From assembly GCF_000012945.1 (NCBI RefSeq), contig NC_007510.1, forward strand, positions 1,922,001 through 1,986,000: DNA of 64,000 bases, in the 5' to 3' direction. The translations under genes and the position numbers were made by a program. The notes under the pieces are model-generated. The model was not told the origin of the DNA. It searched no databases and saw only the letters and a list, made by a program, of their open reading frames with translations. This document shows positions 17,717 through 25,235 of this stretch, piece after piece. Position 1 is the stretch's first letter, and each line of letters begins with the position of its first letter. Origin of the DNA: Burkholderia lata (lineage in GTDB: Bacteria > Pseudomonadota > Gammaproteobacteria > Burkholderiales > Burkholderiaceae).

Positions 17717-17892
17717 TGTCAATCTCGCGCCCATAGATCATTCGAAACAGGTCTGTTGAGAACACTCAAACTCCTGCGAACAGGCAAACAGGATCGATGC
17801 AAGCCGGGCGCAAGAACGCGAACCGAAGGGGCTCCCTCCAGTTCGCTCGTGACGGAGATGTGGCTTGCTTCTCTTCGAGTTATCGACCCCGG

Positions 17893-18342
17893 TTAGGCTT
17901 TCTGGATCAGGCCGAGCTGCATGAGTGCGGTGACACCGTCGTCCAGGCCCAGTTCCTCGACGATCATGCCGTCTTTCAGACGAAGTACCGTCGTTCCCGT
18001 GAAACGCATCTTGCGACCCGTTGCCGCCGGCAGCCCGCCGACGAGGAAGTCGCTGAATGCGGGGCCGGTATGCGTACCACCACCTTCCCACTGGCCGACG
18101 ACGAAATCACCTTCGGCGATGAGATCCGTAACACCCCAGAAGTTCAGGTCCGGGAATGCCGCGCGGAAGTCGGTCATGAACGCCTTGATGTCGTCGCGGC
18201 CGCGACGCGGCTCGTGCAGAGAGTACTTCAGGAGCATATCCGGCGCAGCGATTTGATCCACGATGCTGAGGTCGCATTTTTCGCCCCAGAAGTTGGTGAA
18301 CCAGCGGCCGACGACTTCCTTGTTGTCCTGTTCTTTCGACAT
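17893..18342 (-). CDS. SnoaL-fold ester cyclase-like protein, copy 1
   Basis: A 149-residue polyketide-cyclase/SnoaL-type protein: FTNFWGEKCDLSIVDQI, DDIKAFMTDFRAAFPDLNF, GQWEGGGTHTGPAF and TGTTVLRLKDGMIVEELGLDD are the conserved blocks of the ester cyclase branch. It is very similar to the protein at 23259-23726 (most residues identical), and both are preceded by an Ada-type promoter. The role in alkylation stress is not known; it could act on an alkylating metabolite or its adducts, but that is only inference from co-regulation. Confidence 0.85.
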   Translation of the reverse strand: MSKEQDNKEVVGRWFTNFWGEKCDLSIVDQIAAPDMLLKYSLHEPRRGRDDIKAFMTDFRAAFPDLNFWGVTDLIAEGDFVVGQWEGGGTHTGPAFSDFLVGGLPAATGRKMRFTGTTVLRLKDGMIVEELGLDDGVTALMQLGLIQKA

Positions 18343-18400
18343 GATCGACTCCTTCGTGTGCTCAGTTGATGGGGAAGCGGAATTGCTGCGCCCGAGACGA

Positions 18401-18450
18401 ACAATATCGATCGATGAGATGGGCTTCTACCCGTTTCTTGCTGCGAAATT
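18401..18450 (-). promoter_or_regulatory. Ada-type promoter A (ester cyclase 1)
   Basis: AAT-TTCGCA-GCAAGAAACGGG on the minus strand (AAT at 18450-18448, GCAA from 18441) and TATTGT at 18406-18401, exactly 35 nt after the G of GCAA. It ends 58 bp before the ester cyclase start. AAT-N6-GCAA is the E. coli Ada A-box/B-box arrangement. Confidence 0.75.
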
Positions 18451-18490
18451 CAAATTTCTCCGTCGACGCGTTCGATCACTAACGTTGCGA

Positions 18491-18540
18491 AGTTTCAAAG
18501 CAAGAAACGGATCGAACGGTCGTGGTTCGGCGCCTATCGT
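18491..18540 (+). promoter_or_regulatory. Ada-type promoter B (cytidylyltransferase 1)
   Basis: AGT-TTCAAA-GCAAGAAACGG with GCAA from 18500, and TATCGT at 18535-18540, again 35 nt after the G. Divergent from promoter A, 40 bp apart. Confidence 0.7.
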
Positions 18541-18644
18541 TGAGGTCATCTTCACAACCTCACGCGGTGTAGCTGCCCGACCAAACGAGCGTCATGAGTT
18601 CGAGCGACCACGTGATTCTCTACTCAACGAAAGCGGGAGTCTCC

Positions 18645-19127
18645 ATGAAGCGCATCGGGTATCTTTCTAATGCCTTCGATCTCTTTCACGTCGGACATCT
18701 GAACGTATTGCAATACGCAAAGGCGCGATGTGACTACCTCGTCATCGGCGTGACAACCGACGAGGTGTTCACCAGGGTGTCCGGTTACAAGCCCGTGATC
18801 CCATTCGAAGTACGGATAGAGATCGTGCGCAGTGTGCGTTTCGTCGACTCGGCAGTTGCAGACGACACGGGGAACTACGTTGATGCGTGGAACACGCTGC
18901 GGTTCGATCGCTTGTTCGATCATTCCGAAGATGTGGGCACACAGGCAGAGGCAGGTGAAATTGCCGACGTGATCGTCCCTGGCATCGAGGTGATTCGACT
19001 CCCGGATCTACCTACGACCACGAGCGCCTCTCTTCGCGGCTCAATCGAGAATCTGAACCGACTTGCCGTTGGGCAACGGTTGCGCGCGGATCGAGTCTCT
19101 CCGAGCTTGCAGCTGGCAGTCCACTGA
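18645..19127 (+). CDS. TagD-like cytidylyltransferase family protein, copy 1 (diverged)
   Basis: A 160-residue nucleotidyltransferase-fold protein with the HxGH motif FDLFHVGHLN (residues 11-20), the IPFEVRIEIVRSVRFVD block that matches the ERxxxV region of glycerol-3-phosphate cytidylyltransferases, and a C-terminal TTTSASLRG that replaces RTEGISTT. Copy 2 (30403) retains FKGDDWQGTEKGT; here that segment reads FDHSEDVGTQAEAG, so the conserved GDDW of the family is lost and activity is doubtful. Start chosen at ATG 18645 with GGGAG 5 nt upstream, giving the same N-terminus as copy 2. Under Ada-type promoter B. Its link to alkylation damage is unexplained. Confidence 0.8.
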   Translation: MKRIGYLSNAFDLFHVGHLNVLQYAKARCDYLVIGVTTDEVFTRVSGYKPVIPFEVRIEIVRSVRFVDSAVADDTGNYVDAWNTLRFDRLFDHSEDVGTQAEAGEIADVIVPGIEVIRLPDLPTTTSASLRGSIENLNRLAVGQRLRADRVSPSLQLAVH

Positions 19128-19221
19128 ATCGAATTCGGCCCTTATTGGGCACATATTCCTCGTCGCCGAAATGGCATCGCCAACGGGCCGACTGTAGGGA
19201 ACACCTGATCACCACGTTTAT

Positions 19222-19797
19222 ATGTACTCGTCTGCTCAAGAATCGGTGCATCAAATCCATTCGTCGAATACTGCCGATGTCGCACTTCACGTGCTGTGCA
19301 CGGCCGCCAACACGTCGAGTCCGCTTGAGGAAGTAAGACTCGATCGCCTTGTGACCTCGGTCCTCGATATCGACGAGATGGAAGCCGAGCGACTGGAAGT
19401 GCTCTCAGGAGGTAAGTCGACCGTGCCGTTCAGAACGCCACGGCGATTTCACGAAACGCTAGTGTGGGCGATTGGCGAGCTCCAACTGTCGCAGTTCTTC
19501 TGTTCGTCCACTCAAGGTCATGACCACCGGAGCATCTGCCCTAGCGCCTATGACGAGCGGCGCGGCCAACACCATCCTGGCGAGATGGCGGCCTGGCGCG
19601 CGAATTTCCGTGCCCTCTCACCCGAGCGCCAGATGATCGCGGCTACGATCGTCTGGCTCTATCGGTCGGGTCCCGACTCCATCTGGCTCCGACGAGTTCC
19701 ATGTAACTGGCGCGCGATCGATGCCTTGCGATACATGGCCGATGCCGGTTGTCTTGCGATCTGGCTGCGATTGATCGCCCGATTTCCGGGATGGTGA
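19222..19797 (+). CDS. Hypothetical protein
   Basis: A 191-residue frame I do not recognise. It is 95 bp downstream of cytidylyltransferase 1 on the same strand, and its C-terminal half is tryptophan-rich and helical (MIAATIVWLYRSGPDSIWLRR, then NWRAIDALRYMADAGCLAIWLRL in pieces). Length and composition suggest a real protein, but there is no domain or strong ribosome binding site to prove it. Confidence 0.45.
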   Translation: MYSSAQESVHQIHSSNTADVALHVLCTAANTSSPLEEVRLDRLVTSVLDIDEMEAERLEVLSGGKSTVPFRTPRRFHETLVWAIGELQLSQFFCSSTQGHDHRSICPSAYDERRGQHHPGEMAAWRANFRALSPERQMIAATIVWLYRSGPDSIWLRRVPCNWRAIDALRYMADAGCLAIWLRLIARFPGW

Positions 19798-19808
19798 TTG
19801 GGAAATCG

Positions 19809-19858
19809 AATTTGACCGCAAGGACCAGAGTTTGGAGACGTCGATCAGTGCCTAAACT
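19809..19858 (+). promoter_or_regulatory. Ada-type promoter C (ogt1-alkB1)
   Basis: AAT-TTGACC-GCAAGGACCAGAGT with GCAA from 19818, and TAAACT at 19853-19858, 35 nt after the G. The ogt1 start follows 33 bp after the -10. Confidence 0.75.
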
Positions 19859-19890
19859 TGTCGCATACCTTATCAAAAAGGAGATCTGCC

Positions 19891-20451
19891 ATGAAGAACC
19901 GTCCTTCTACTGCTTTCAAGTACAACTTCCGCGCTCCGGGCAGCGACGTCGAAGGCCCAATTCGTTATGCGATTGGAAAGACCGTCCGCGAAATGATTCT
20001 GGTCGGAAAAAGTCGCCGCGGAATCTGCGCGATCTTTCTTGGTGATTCGCATCAAGCGTTGGTCGATGAACTTGAGGCGGAGTTTCCGCATAATCCTCTA
20101 GAGACGGACCAGCTTGGACTGCACCGTGAGTTGGTCCAGGTCATCGCGTTCATTGACAAGGATATTGCCGAAGGGGTCATCGATCTCGACATTGGCGGCA
20201 CGCCTTTCCAGCAGCAGGTGTGGCAGGCATTGTGTGGCATCCCTGCCGGTCAGACTCGTAGCTATGGCGAGGTAGCACGAGACCTCGGCGTACCTGAGGC
20301 GGTTCGTGCTGTCGCAAGCGCATGCGCGGCGAACGTGCTTGCAGTAGCGATTCCGTGTCACCGAGTCGTTCGTCGCGATGGATCGGTATCCGGTTATCGC
20401 TGGGGGGTGGATCGCAAGCGTGCACTGCTCTCGAAAGAGAGCGAGCAATGA
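19891..20451 (+). CDS. Ada-C-type methylated-DNA--[protein]-cysteine S-methyltransferase 1
   Basis: A 186-residue suicide alkyltransferase that removes O6-alkyl groups from guanine. The acceptor cysteine is in AVAIPCHRVVRRDG; FQQQVWQALCGIPAGQTRSYGEVA is the helix-turn-helix and arginine finger region. Its whole length aligns with the C-terminal half of the Ada protein encoded at 27490 (for example RRGICAIFLGD against QRGICAILLGD, and SGYRWGVDRKR in both), so it is a free-standing Ada C-domain rather than a classical Ogt. ATG 19891 has AAGGAGAT 5 nt upstream. Its stop overlaps alkB1 by 4 bp. Confidence 0.92.
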   Translation: MKNRPSTAFKYNFRAPGSDVEGPIRYAIGKTVREMILVGKSRRGICAIFLGDSHQALVDELEAEFPHNPLETDQLGLHRELVQVIAFIDKDIAEGVIDLDIGGTPFQQQVWQALCGIPAGQTRSYGEVARDLGVPEAVRAVASACAANVLAVAIPCHRVVRRDGSVSGYRWGVDRKRALLSKESEQ

Positions 20452-21098
20452 GCACGTTCGACAAGGACCGCTACTGGTCTGTGGATGGGCGCGAAATCCT
20501 CGGGGAGAACGCATTCATTCTCCGAGGATTTGCGCTGCCCGGCGCGGGCGATCTCCTCGAGGAGATCTCAAGTATTGATGCTCGCGCACCCTTTCGAAAT
20601 ATGGAGACGCCTGGTGGCTTCCGAATGTCTGTCGCAATGACGAACTGCGGGACGTTGGGTTGGACGACGGATCGGAGTGGCTACCGTTACACCGTCATCG
20701 ATCCGGACACAGCCAAGCGTTGGCCGGCAATGCCGGGGTTGCTGTCAGCACTCGCGAACAACGCTGCGGCAGTCTGCGGTTTCCCTGATTTTGAGCCCGA
20801 TGCTTGTCTGATTAATCGGCACCTGCCCGGGGCGCGCCTCTCATTGCATCAGGACAAGGACGAGCGCGATCTCAACGCACCAATCGTGTCGGTGTCTCTA
20901 GGAATGACAGCCATATTCCTGTTTGGTGGGCACGCGCGCGGTGATAGCGCCGAACGCGTTCTCCTCCGCCATGGAGACGTTGTTGTATGGGGAGGCGTCG
21001 ATCGAATGCGGTATCACGGGATACTGCCACTGAAGGACGTCCCGCATCCGTTACTTGGTAGCCAACGGATAAACCTCACGTTCAGGAAGGCCGGATAA
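20448..21098 (+). CDS. alkB: AlkB-type alkylated DNA repair dioxygenase 1
   Basis: A 216-residue 2-oxoglutarate/Fe(II) dioxygenase, the same length as E. coli AlkB, which demethylates 1-methyladenine and 3-methylcytosine. Iron ligands are H134 and D136 (LSLHQDKDE) and H190 (MRYHGI); 2OG-binding arginines lie in SQRINLTFRKAG (207, 213). The substrate loop with NCGTLGWTTDRSGYRY is conserved. It overlaps ogt1 by 4 bp (ATGA). Immediately after its stop begins the broken 3' end of an Oxygenase-NA gene. Confidence 0.95.
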   Translation: MSTFDKDRYWSVDGREILGENAFILRGFALPGAGDLLEEISSIDARAPFRNMETPGGFRMSVAMTNCGTLGWTTDRSGYRYTVIDPDTAKRWPAMPGLLSALANNAAAVCGFPDFEPDACLINRHLPGARLSLHQDKDERDLNAPIVSVSLGMTAIFLFGGHARGDSAERVLLRHGDVVVWGGVDRMRYHGILPLKDVPHPLLGSQRINLTFRKAG

Positions 21099-21100
21099 GG

Positions 21101-21238
21101 ATACAGTGGCGCTGCACTCACGACGGCCCGTTCAAGGGCAGTCGTGACCACTATCGCGTGCGCACCACGCACGCGATCAGCCGTGTGCATTCAAGAGAGC
21201 GAATCGGACTTGAACTGTCCGTGCACGACTCACCTTGA
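21101..21238 (+). pseudogene. 3' remnant of an Oxygenase-NA (2OG-Fe(II)) gene
   Basis: Read in the frame ending with TGA at 21236-21238, the DNA encodes GPFKGSRDHYRVRTTHAISR and then VHSRERIGLELSVHDSP. This is a close match to the C-terminus of the oxygenase at 28569-29276 (RPFKGAKGYYRVNLKHAISR, VHRGQRIGLELTFHNAR). About 190 N-terminal residues are missing and the homology starts just behind alkB1. It is therefore a truncated relic of a fourth family member that once followed alkB1. Confidence 0.85.
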
Positions 21239-21363
21239 TGTCCGGATAGGCCAGGATTAAGCCCTGATCGGCACGATTCATTCTTGGCGTGTCGGTCGGC
21301 GGAATGCGTTCCAGGTGGAGGCGCATGTCGACGAATGAGGTTTGTGAAGCGGTCCGCGCGATT

Positions 21364-21888
21364 TCATGCAGTACCTGCCGGTGGTGCCGTGACCAACCCC
21401 GATAGATCAACGCTCGCCTTCAATGATCCGTACAGGTTCATTGCGATGTAGGCAGGCAGAAGATCAACACGATGCTCGTTGTTCAAGAACGTGCACGCTA
21501 TCTTGCACACCTCGCCGAGATCCACGAAAACAAGGGATGCGACCGAGAACCGTCGTTGAGCGAACTGAAAGTCATGCTCAGTGAGAGTCGGGCGCGCCTT
21601 CAACATCGTGTGGACGGGATGTCCGCTCGGCAGCTTTAAGCCATAGCCAGGCTCATCCGACATGCGCTGCAGATCGGAACCATAGAAGTGAATCCCGCTG
21701 TAGTGCTCAACGCATCTGTAAAGTGCCCAAAACTGGTCCGCGGGCCAATACGAGATACGGCGAGATCCGTTGTACATCGCGTACTTGATCCAGACGCTAT
21801 CTACGCCGCCGGACGCACCGGCGAACGCTGAGGTGAAACTGCTGACGAGATCGGGCTCGTCGCTTGCCTTGCGCTTATCCGCACCCAC
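21364..21888 (-). CDS. Hypothetical protein under an Ada-type promoter
   Basis: A 174-residue protein I do not recognise. GTG at 21888 is preferred: AGGAG lies 6 nt upstream and the putative Ada-type promoter D (21923-21972) lies inside the longer open frame, which rules out the ATG at 22011. Aromatic-rich middle part (IKYAMYNGSRRISYWPADQF, ALYRCVEHYSGIHFYGSDLQ) suggests a folded globular protein. It points away from the ChaC gene and is probably transcribed alone. Confidence 0.6.
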   Translation of the reverse strand: MGADKRKASDEPDLVSSFTSAFAGASGGVDSVWIKYAMYNGSRRISYWPADQFWALYRCVEHYSGIHFYGSDLQRMSDEPGYGLKLPSGHPVHTMLKARPTLTEHDFQFAQRRFSVASLVFVDLGEVCKIACTFLNNEHRVDLLPAYIAMNLYGSLKASVDLSGLVTAPPAGTA

Positions 21889-21922
21889 TCTTTGCTCCTG
21901 ATGCCATACGGAATGTCCCCCG

Positions 21923-21972
21923 AGTCTCGGTGCTCGCGCATTGAGCCGCACTCCGATTCTTGCGATCGAATC
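21923..21972 (-). promoter_or_regulatory. Ada-type promoter D (174-aa protein)
   Basis: On the minus strand GAT-TCGATC-GCAAGAATCGGAGT, GCAA from 21963; the hexamer 35 nt on is GAGACT (21928-21923), the weakest -10 of the set but with A at position 2 and T at position 6. The 14-bp core is identical to those of promoters E, F and I. Confidence 0.6.
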
Positions 21973-22167
21973 TGCCTCATCTCCGAATGTCCAGGTACCA
22001 GTGAGCGCCACACCGCGATCGAGGCCTTCGGCATGCGCTCAATACGGGCACATGCGCACCGGATACTGACGTCCACTAGCGCCATCGACCAGGCAGAGTT
22101 CACCCGCGCTCATCGAGGGCCGCGATCCGCGAACGACAAATCGCTGCCGGCGCCCTTGGGAGATTTG

Positions 22168-22217
22168 CATTCCATCGCAAGAATCGGAGTGGCTCGTCGC
22201 GTCCTGTTCGGCAAAGT
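22168..22217 (+). promoter_or_regulatory. Ada-type promoter E (chaC-like)
   Basis: CAT-TCCATC-GCAAGAATCGGAGT, GCAA from 22177; CAAAGT at 22212-22217, 35 nt after the G. The chaC-like start follows 53 bp later. Confidence 0.65.
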
Positions 22218-22269
22218 GCGCACCTGGCGCGGGCCATATCCGCGCGTCACCGATGCCTATGAGGAAACC

Positions 22270-23013
22270 ATGACGACGAACCGTGTTGTGCAGCAAGCGT
22301 TCGCCTATAGCGAAGAGCAGAACTCATCGCCAACGCTGACGCGGCAGCTTCTCGAAGAAGGTAGCGTGGCTGCGCTTGCAGCCATCGATTCTCCTGGTAT
22401 GCGGATGCTCACCGAGTCTGAACGATCGGCGTCGCTGCGGGAGACGCTGGCCGCGCGGCCGGCGGGAGACATCTGGGTTTTTGGGTACGGCTCGCTCATA
22501 TGGAATGCGGCGATCGATGCCGTAGAAAGGCGTGTCGCAAGGGTCGATGGCTGGCATCGATCATTTTGCCTTTCAATCACGGCATTACGCGCGACAGCGG
22601 ATCGCCCCGGGCTCATGCTTGCACTGGACCGCGGTGGGTCGTGTCATGGGGCCGCCTATCGTCTGGCCGAGGCGAACATCGAGCGCGAGCTGCAGTTGCT
22701 CTGGAGAAGAGAAATGGTCTGCGGTGCCTACGTGCCTCGGTGGGTGGATCTGAAAGGCATTTCCGGGGAGGCGATCGGCTCTGCGATTGCCTTCACCATC
22801 GATACGACCGTTCCGCAGTATGCAGGTCACCTCGAGCACGACGTCGTTGTACGCAAGCTGGCTACCGCTTCCGGTACATTGGGCAGCGCCCGCGACTACC
22901 TGTTTCGAACGTGCGAAGGTCTGCGCGCCAGCGGGCTCCGCGACGCTGCACTTGAACACCTCGCTGCCAGCGTGCGGATCGTTCACGCGGACGGTCTTCT
23001 GTCAGTTGCTTAG
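22270..23013 (+). CDS. ChaC-type gamma-glutamylcyclotransferase
   Basis: A 247-residue protein of the ChaC family, which splits glutathione into 5-oxoproline and Cys-Gly. The family signature VFGYGSLIWNA is at residues 70-80 (YGSLIW 73-78), followed by RRVARVDGWHRSFCL and GAAYRLAEANIERELQLLWRRE in pieces, and a C-terminal RDYLFRTCEGLRASGLRD. ATG 22270 gives the usual length; the longer open frame upstream contains the promoter. Control by an Ada-type promoter suggests a link between glutathione turnover and alkylation stress, for instance recycling of S-alkyl-glutathione. Confidence 0.88.
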   Translation: MTTNRVVQQAFAYSEEQNSSPTLTRQLLEEGSVAALAAIDSPGMRMLTESERSASLRETLAARPAGDIWVFGYGSLIWNAAIDAVERRVARVDGWHRSFCLSITALRATADRPGLMLALDRGGSCHGAAYRLAEANIERELQLLWRREMVCGAYVPRWVDLKGISGEAIGSAIAFTIDTTVPQYAGHLEHDVVVRKLATASGTLGSARDYLFRTCEGLRASGLRDAALEHLAASVRIVHADGLLSVA

Positions 23014-23146
23014 TCCATTGGACAGTCATTGTCCGTATCGACATGATCGCTCGCATTGAGATCGGTCGGCTCGTGGAGTCGTGAAACATCGACCTGTTCC
23101 GAATTGCCGCGGCTGCGCCTCAAAAGAGTAAGCAGGGCATCGTCCA

Positions 23147-23197
23147 AATTTGCGCAGCAAGAATCGGAGTGTTGGAAGGATTGCTGATCACTATTCT
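23147..23197 (+). promoter_or_regulatory. Ada-type promoter F (ester cyclase 2)
   Basis: AAT-N7-GCAAGAATCGGAGT, GCAA from 23157; TATTCT at 23192-23197, 35 nt after the G. The ester cyclase start is 61 bp downstream. Confidence 0.75.
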
Positions 23198-23258
23198 GTT
23201 GCTCAGACCATCAGATGATGTCGATGGTTTTCCGAAACCAACTGTGAGAACTTTTGAA

Positions 23259-23726
23259 ATGAGCAAAGAAGAGCAAAACAAGGAAGTCGTCGTGCGCTGG
23301 TTCACGGAATTCTGGGGCAAGAATGTCAATTTCTCGGTGATCGATGAAATCGCCGCACCGGACATGCTGCTCAAGTACTCGCTGCATGAGCCGCGCCGCG
23401 GCCGCGAAGACATCAAGGCGTTCATGACGGACTTCCGCGCAGCGTTCCCCGATCTGAACTTCTGGGGTACGGCCGACCTGATCGCCGAAGGCGATTACGT
23501 CGTCGGTCAGTGGGAAGGCGGCGGCACCCACACCGGCCCCGCGTTTGACGACTTCCTGGTCGGCGGGCTGCCTGCTGCCACCGGCCGCACGATGCGCTTC
23601 ACCGGCACGACCGTGTTGAAGGTGATCGACGGGAAAATCGTGGAAGAACTCGGGCTGGACGACGGCGTGGCCGCACTGACCCAACTCGGTCTGATCAAGA
23701 CGACGGCCGTCAACGGCGACGCCTGA
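23259..23726 (+). CDS. SnoaL-fold ester cyclase-like protein, copy 2
   Basis: A 155-residue paralogue of the protein at 17893-18342. Conserved stretches include AAPDMLLKYSLHEPRRGR, DIKAFMTDFRAAFPDLNF and GQWEGGGTHTGPAF, identical or nearly so in both; differences cluster at the termini. ATG 23259 matches the start of copy 1. It has its own Ada-type promoter and a strong terminator after it, so it is a single-gene unit. Retention of two nearly equal copies suggests dosage matters. Confidence 0.88.
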   Translation: MSKEEQNKEVVVRWFTEFWGKNVNFSVIDEIAAPDMLLKYSLHEPRRGREDIKAFMTDFRAAFPDLNFWGTADLIAEGDYVVGQWEGGGTHTGPAFDDFLVGGLPAATGRTMRFTGTTVLKVIDGKIVEELGLDDGVAALTQLGLIKTTAVNGDA

Positions 23727-23780
23727 TCGGTTAGCCGCCACCACGCCGTCCAGGCGTGACATACAGATCGGCAGGCACGG

Positions 23781-23813
23781 AAAAGGTCCGCACTTTGTTG
23801 CGGACCTTTTTTT
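23781..23813 (+). terminator. Rho-independent terminator after ester cyclase 2
   Basis: Perfect 12-bp stem AAAAGGTCCGCA / TGCGGACCTTTT with a 6-nt loop, followed by more T (to 23813). It lies 55 bp after the stop and closes the transcript from promoter F. Confidence 0.92.
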
Positions 23814-23872
23814 GATCGTCAGGGCATCGAGTTCCAGTTGAATCGTTGAAGGGCCGTGCTTTCGAGTTCAAG

Positions 23873-23922
23873 AATTCAACCGCAAATACCGGAGTTTCGA
23901 TCGACGGGCAAGTTCGTACACT
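23873..23922 (+). promoter_or_regulatory. Ada-type promoter G (ogt2 operon)
   Basis: AAT-TCAACC-GCAAATACCGGAGT, GCAA from 23882; TACACT at 23917-23922, 35 nt after the G. The ogt2 start is 34 bp downstream. Confidence 0.75.
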
Positions 23923-23955
23923 GACATCATCCCGTAATCAAGTGAGCGATGTCCC

Positions 23956-24516
23956 ATGACAGTCCGTTCCGTTTCTACGTTCAAATACGTCTTCCGTGCC
24001 CCGGGCAGTCGGGTTGTCGATTCCATTCGATTCGCCGTCGGTCAAACGACGCTTGGCTTGGTCATGGTCGGACGTAGTCAACGCGGCGTGTGCGCGATCT
24101 TTTTGGGTGACGATGCAATGGCCCTGCAAGCGCAACTCGCAGCAGCGTTCCCGACCAACGAACTGCGCGTTGACCAGGCTGCGCTTGCCTTGGAGCTCAG
24201 ACAGGTCATTGCGTTCATCGACAACGAGCAGCCCGCCGGCGTCATCGATCTCGATATTTGTGGGACTGCCTTCCAGCAAAAGGTTTGGCAGGCGCTGTGT
24301 GAAATACCGGCTGGCCAAACCCGGAGCTACAGCGACGTAGCGCGAGATCTCGGTACCCCGGAAGCCGTTCGGGCTGTAGCAGGCGCTTGCGCCTCAAATG
24401 TCATGGCTATTGCCATTCCTTGTCATCGCGTCGTACGCAGCGACGGCTCCGTGTCCGGCTATCGCTGGGGTGTCGAGCGCAAGCTCGCGCTGTTGGCCGA
24501 GGAGTGTGCGCAATGA
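23956..24516 (+). CDS. Ada-C-type methylated-DNA--[protein]-cysteine S-methyltransferase 2
   Basis: A 186-residue paralogue of the protein at 19891, same length, with acceptor cysteine in AIAIPCHRVVRSDG and FQQKVWQALCEIPAGQTRSY as DNA-binding region. It also aligns with the C-terminal half of Ada (QRGVCAIFLGDD). First gene of an ogt-oxygenase-alkB transcript; its stop overlaps the next start by 4 bp. Confidence 0.92.
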   Translation: MTVRSVSTFKYVFRAPGSRVVDSIRFAVGQTTLGLVMVGRSQRGVCAIFLGDDAMALQAQLAAAFPTNELRVDQAALALELRQVIAFIDNEQPAGVIDLDICGTAFQQKVWQALCEIPAGQTRSYSDVARDLGTPEAVRAVAGACASNVMAIAIPCHRVVRSDGSVSGYRWGVERKLALLAEECAQ

Positions 24517-25235
24517 AGCTCAAGACTCGGCGTGAGCAGGATATGACGCCCTTGACTTACGATTGGCCGGGTGTCGAACGATCGCTCGATACTTACGGCA
24601 ACGCTGTTCTTCCGAATTTGCTGACCGCAGAGCAATGCAACGCCCTTGCCGAGCGCTATGCAAAGGAGGATGGCTTTCGCACGCGAATCGTGATGGCGCG
24701 ACACGGGTTCGGGCGCGGCGAATACAAGTACTTCGCGTATCCGTTGCCACCGCTGCTCGACGGGTTGCGACATGCGTTGTATCCCCGGCTTGTCCCGATT
24801 GCCAATCGCTGGAACAGGCAATTGGGTAGCGACACGCAGTTTCCGGTCGACCTGGATGTGTTTCTCGATCGATGTCACCTTGCCGGGCAGAGCCGGCCGA
24901 CGCCGCTGATCCTTGAATATGGTGAGGGTGATTACAACTGCCTGCACCAGGACCTCTACGGCGACCACGTGTTCCCTTTGCAGGTAGCCATTCTGTTGTC
25001 AGCTCCCGGCTCGGATTTCACGGGTGGCGAGTTTGTCATGACGGAGTATTCAACCCAAGGCCAACGAGCAGACGTTGTCTCGCTGCGTCAGGGCGATGCA
25101 GTGGTATTCACCGTCAATCAGAGGCCTGCAATGGGGCAGCGCGGACTTCGAAGCGTGGCAATGCGACATGGCGTCAGTCGTATTCGTAGCGGCAGCCGTC
25201 ACACCGTCGGCCTGATCTTTCACGATTCGAGGTGA
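24513..25235 (+). CDS. Oxygenase-NA-type 2OG-Fe(II) dioxygenase 1 (PF09859/DUF2086-like)
   Basis: A 240-residue protein of the group predicted to repair damaged nucleic acids oxidatively. Iron ligands are most likely H145 and D147 (NCLHQDLYGDHVFPLQ) and H219 (MRHGVSRI); RHTVGLIFHD at the C-terminus supplies the 2OG arginine. GRGEYKYFAYPLPPLLDGLR is a family hallmark. ATG 24513 overlaps ogt2 by 4 bp; an internal ATG at 24543 is an alternative. Together with ogt2 and alkB2 it forms a compact alkylation repair operon. Family assignment is from memory of the motif pattern. Confidence 0.8.
   Translation: MKLKTRREQDMTPLTYDWPGVERSLDTYGNAVLPNLLTAEQCNALAERYAKEDGFRTRIVMARHGFGRGEYKYFAYPLPPLLDGLRHALYPRLVPIANRWNRQLGSDTQFPVDLDVFLDRCHLAGQSRPTPLILEYGEGDYNCLHQDLYGDHVFPLQVAILLSAPGSDFTGGEFVMTEYSTQGQRADVVSLRQGDAVVFTVNQRPAMGQRGLRSVAMRHGVSRIRSGSRHTVGLIFHDSR

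Noticed and set aside
21177..21410. 77-codon minus-strand frame overlapping the oxygenase relic
   Set aside because: It overlaps the well-matched relic and the end of the 174-aa gene, and has no ribosome binding site or homologous pattern.
17893..23726. The two inverted ester cyclase genes as ends of a composite transposon
   Set aside because: They are normal genes with their own promoters; no transposase, target duplication or terminal repeats are seen.
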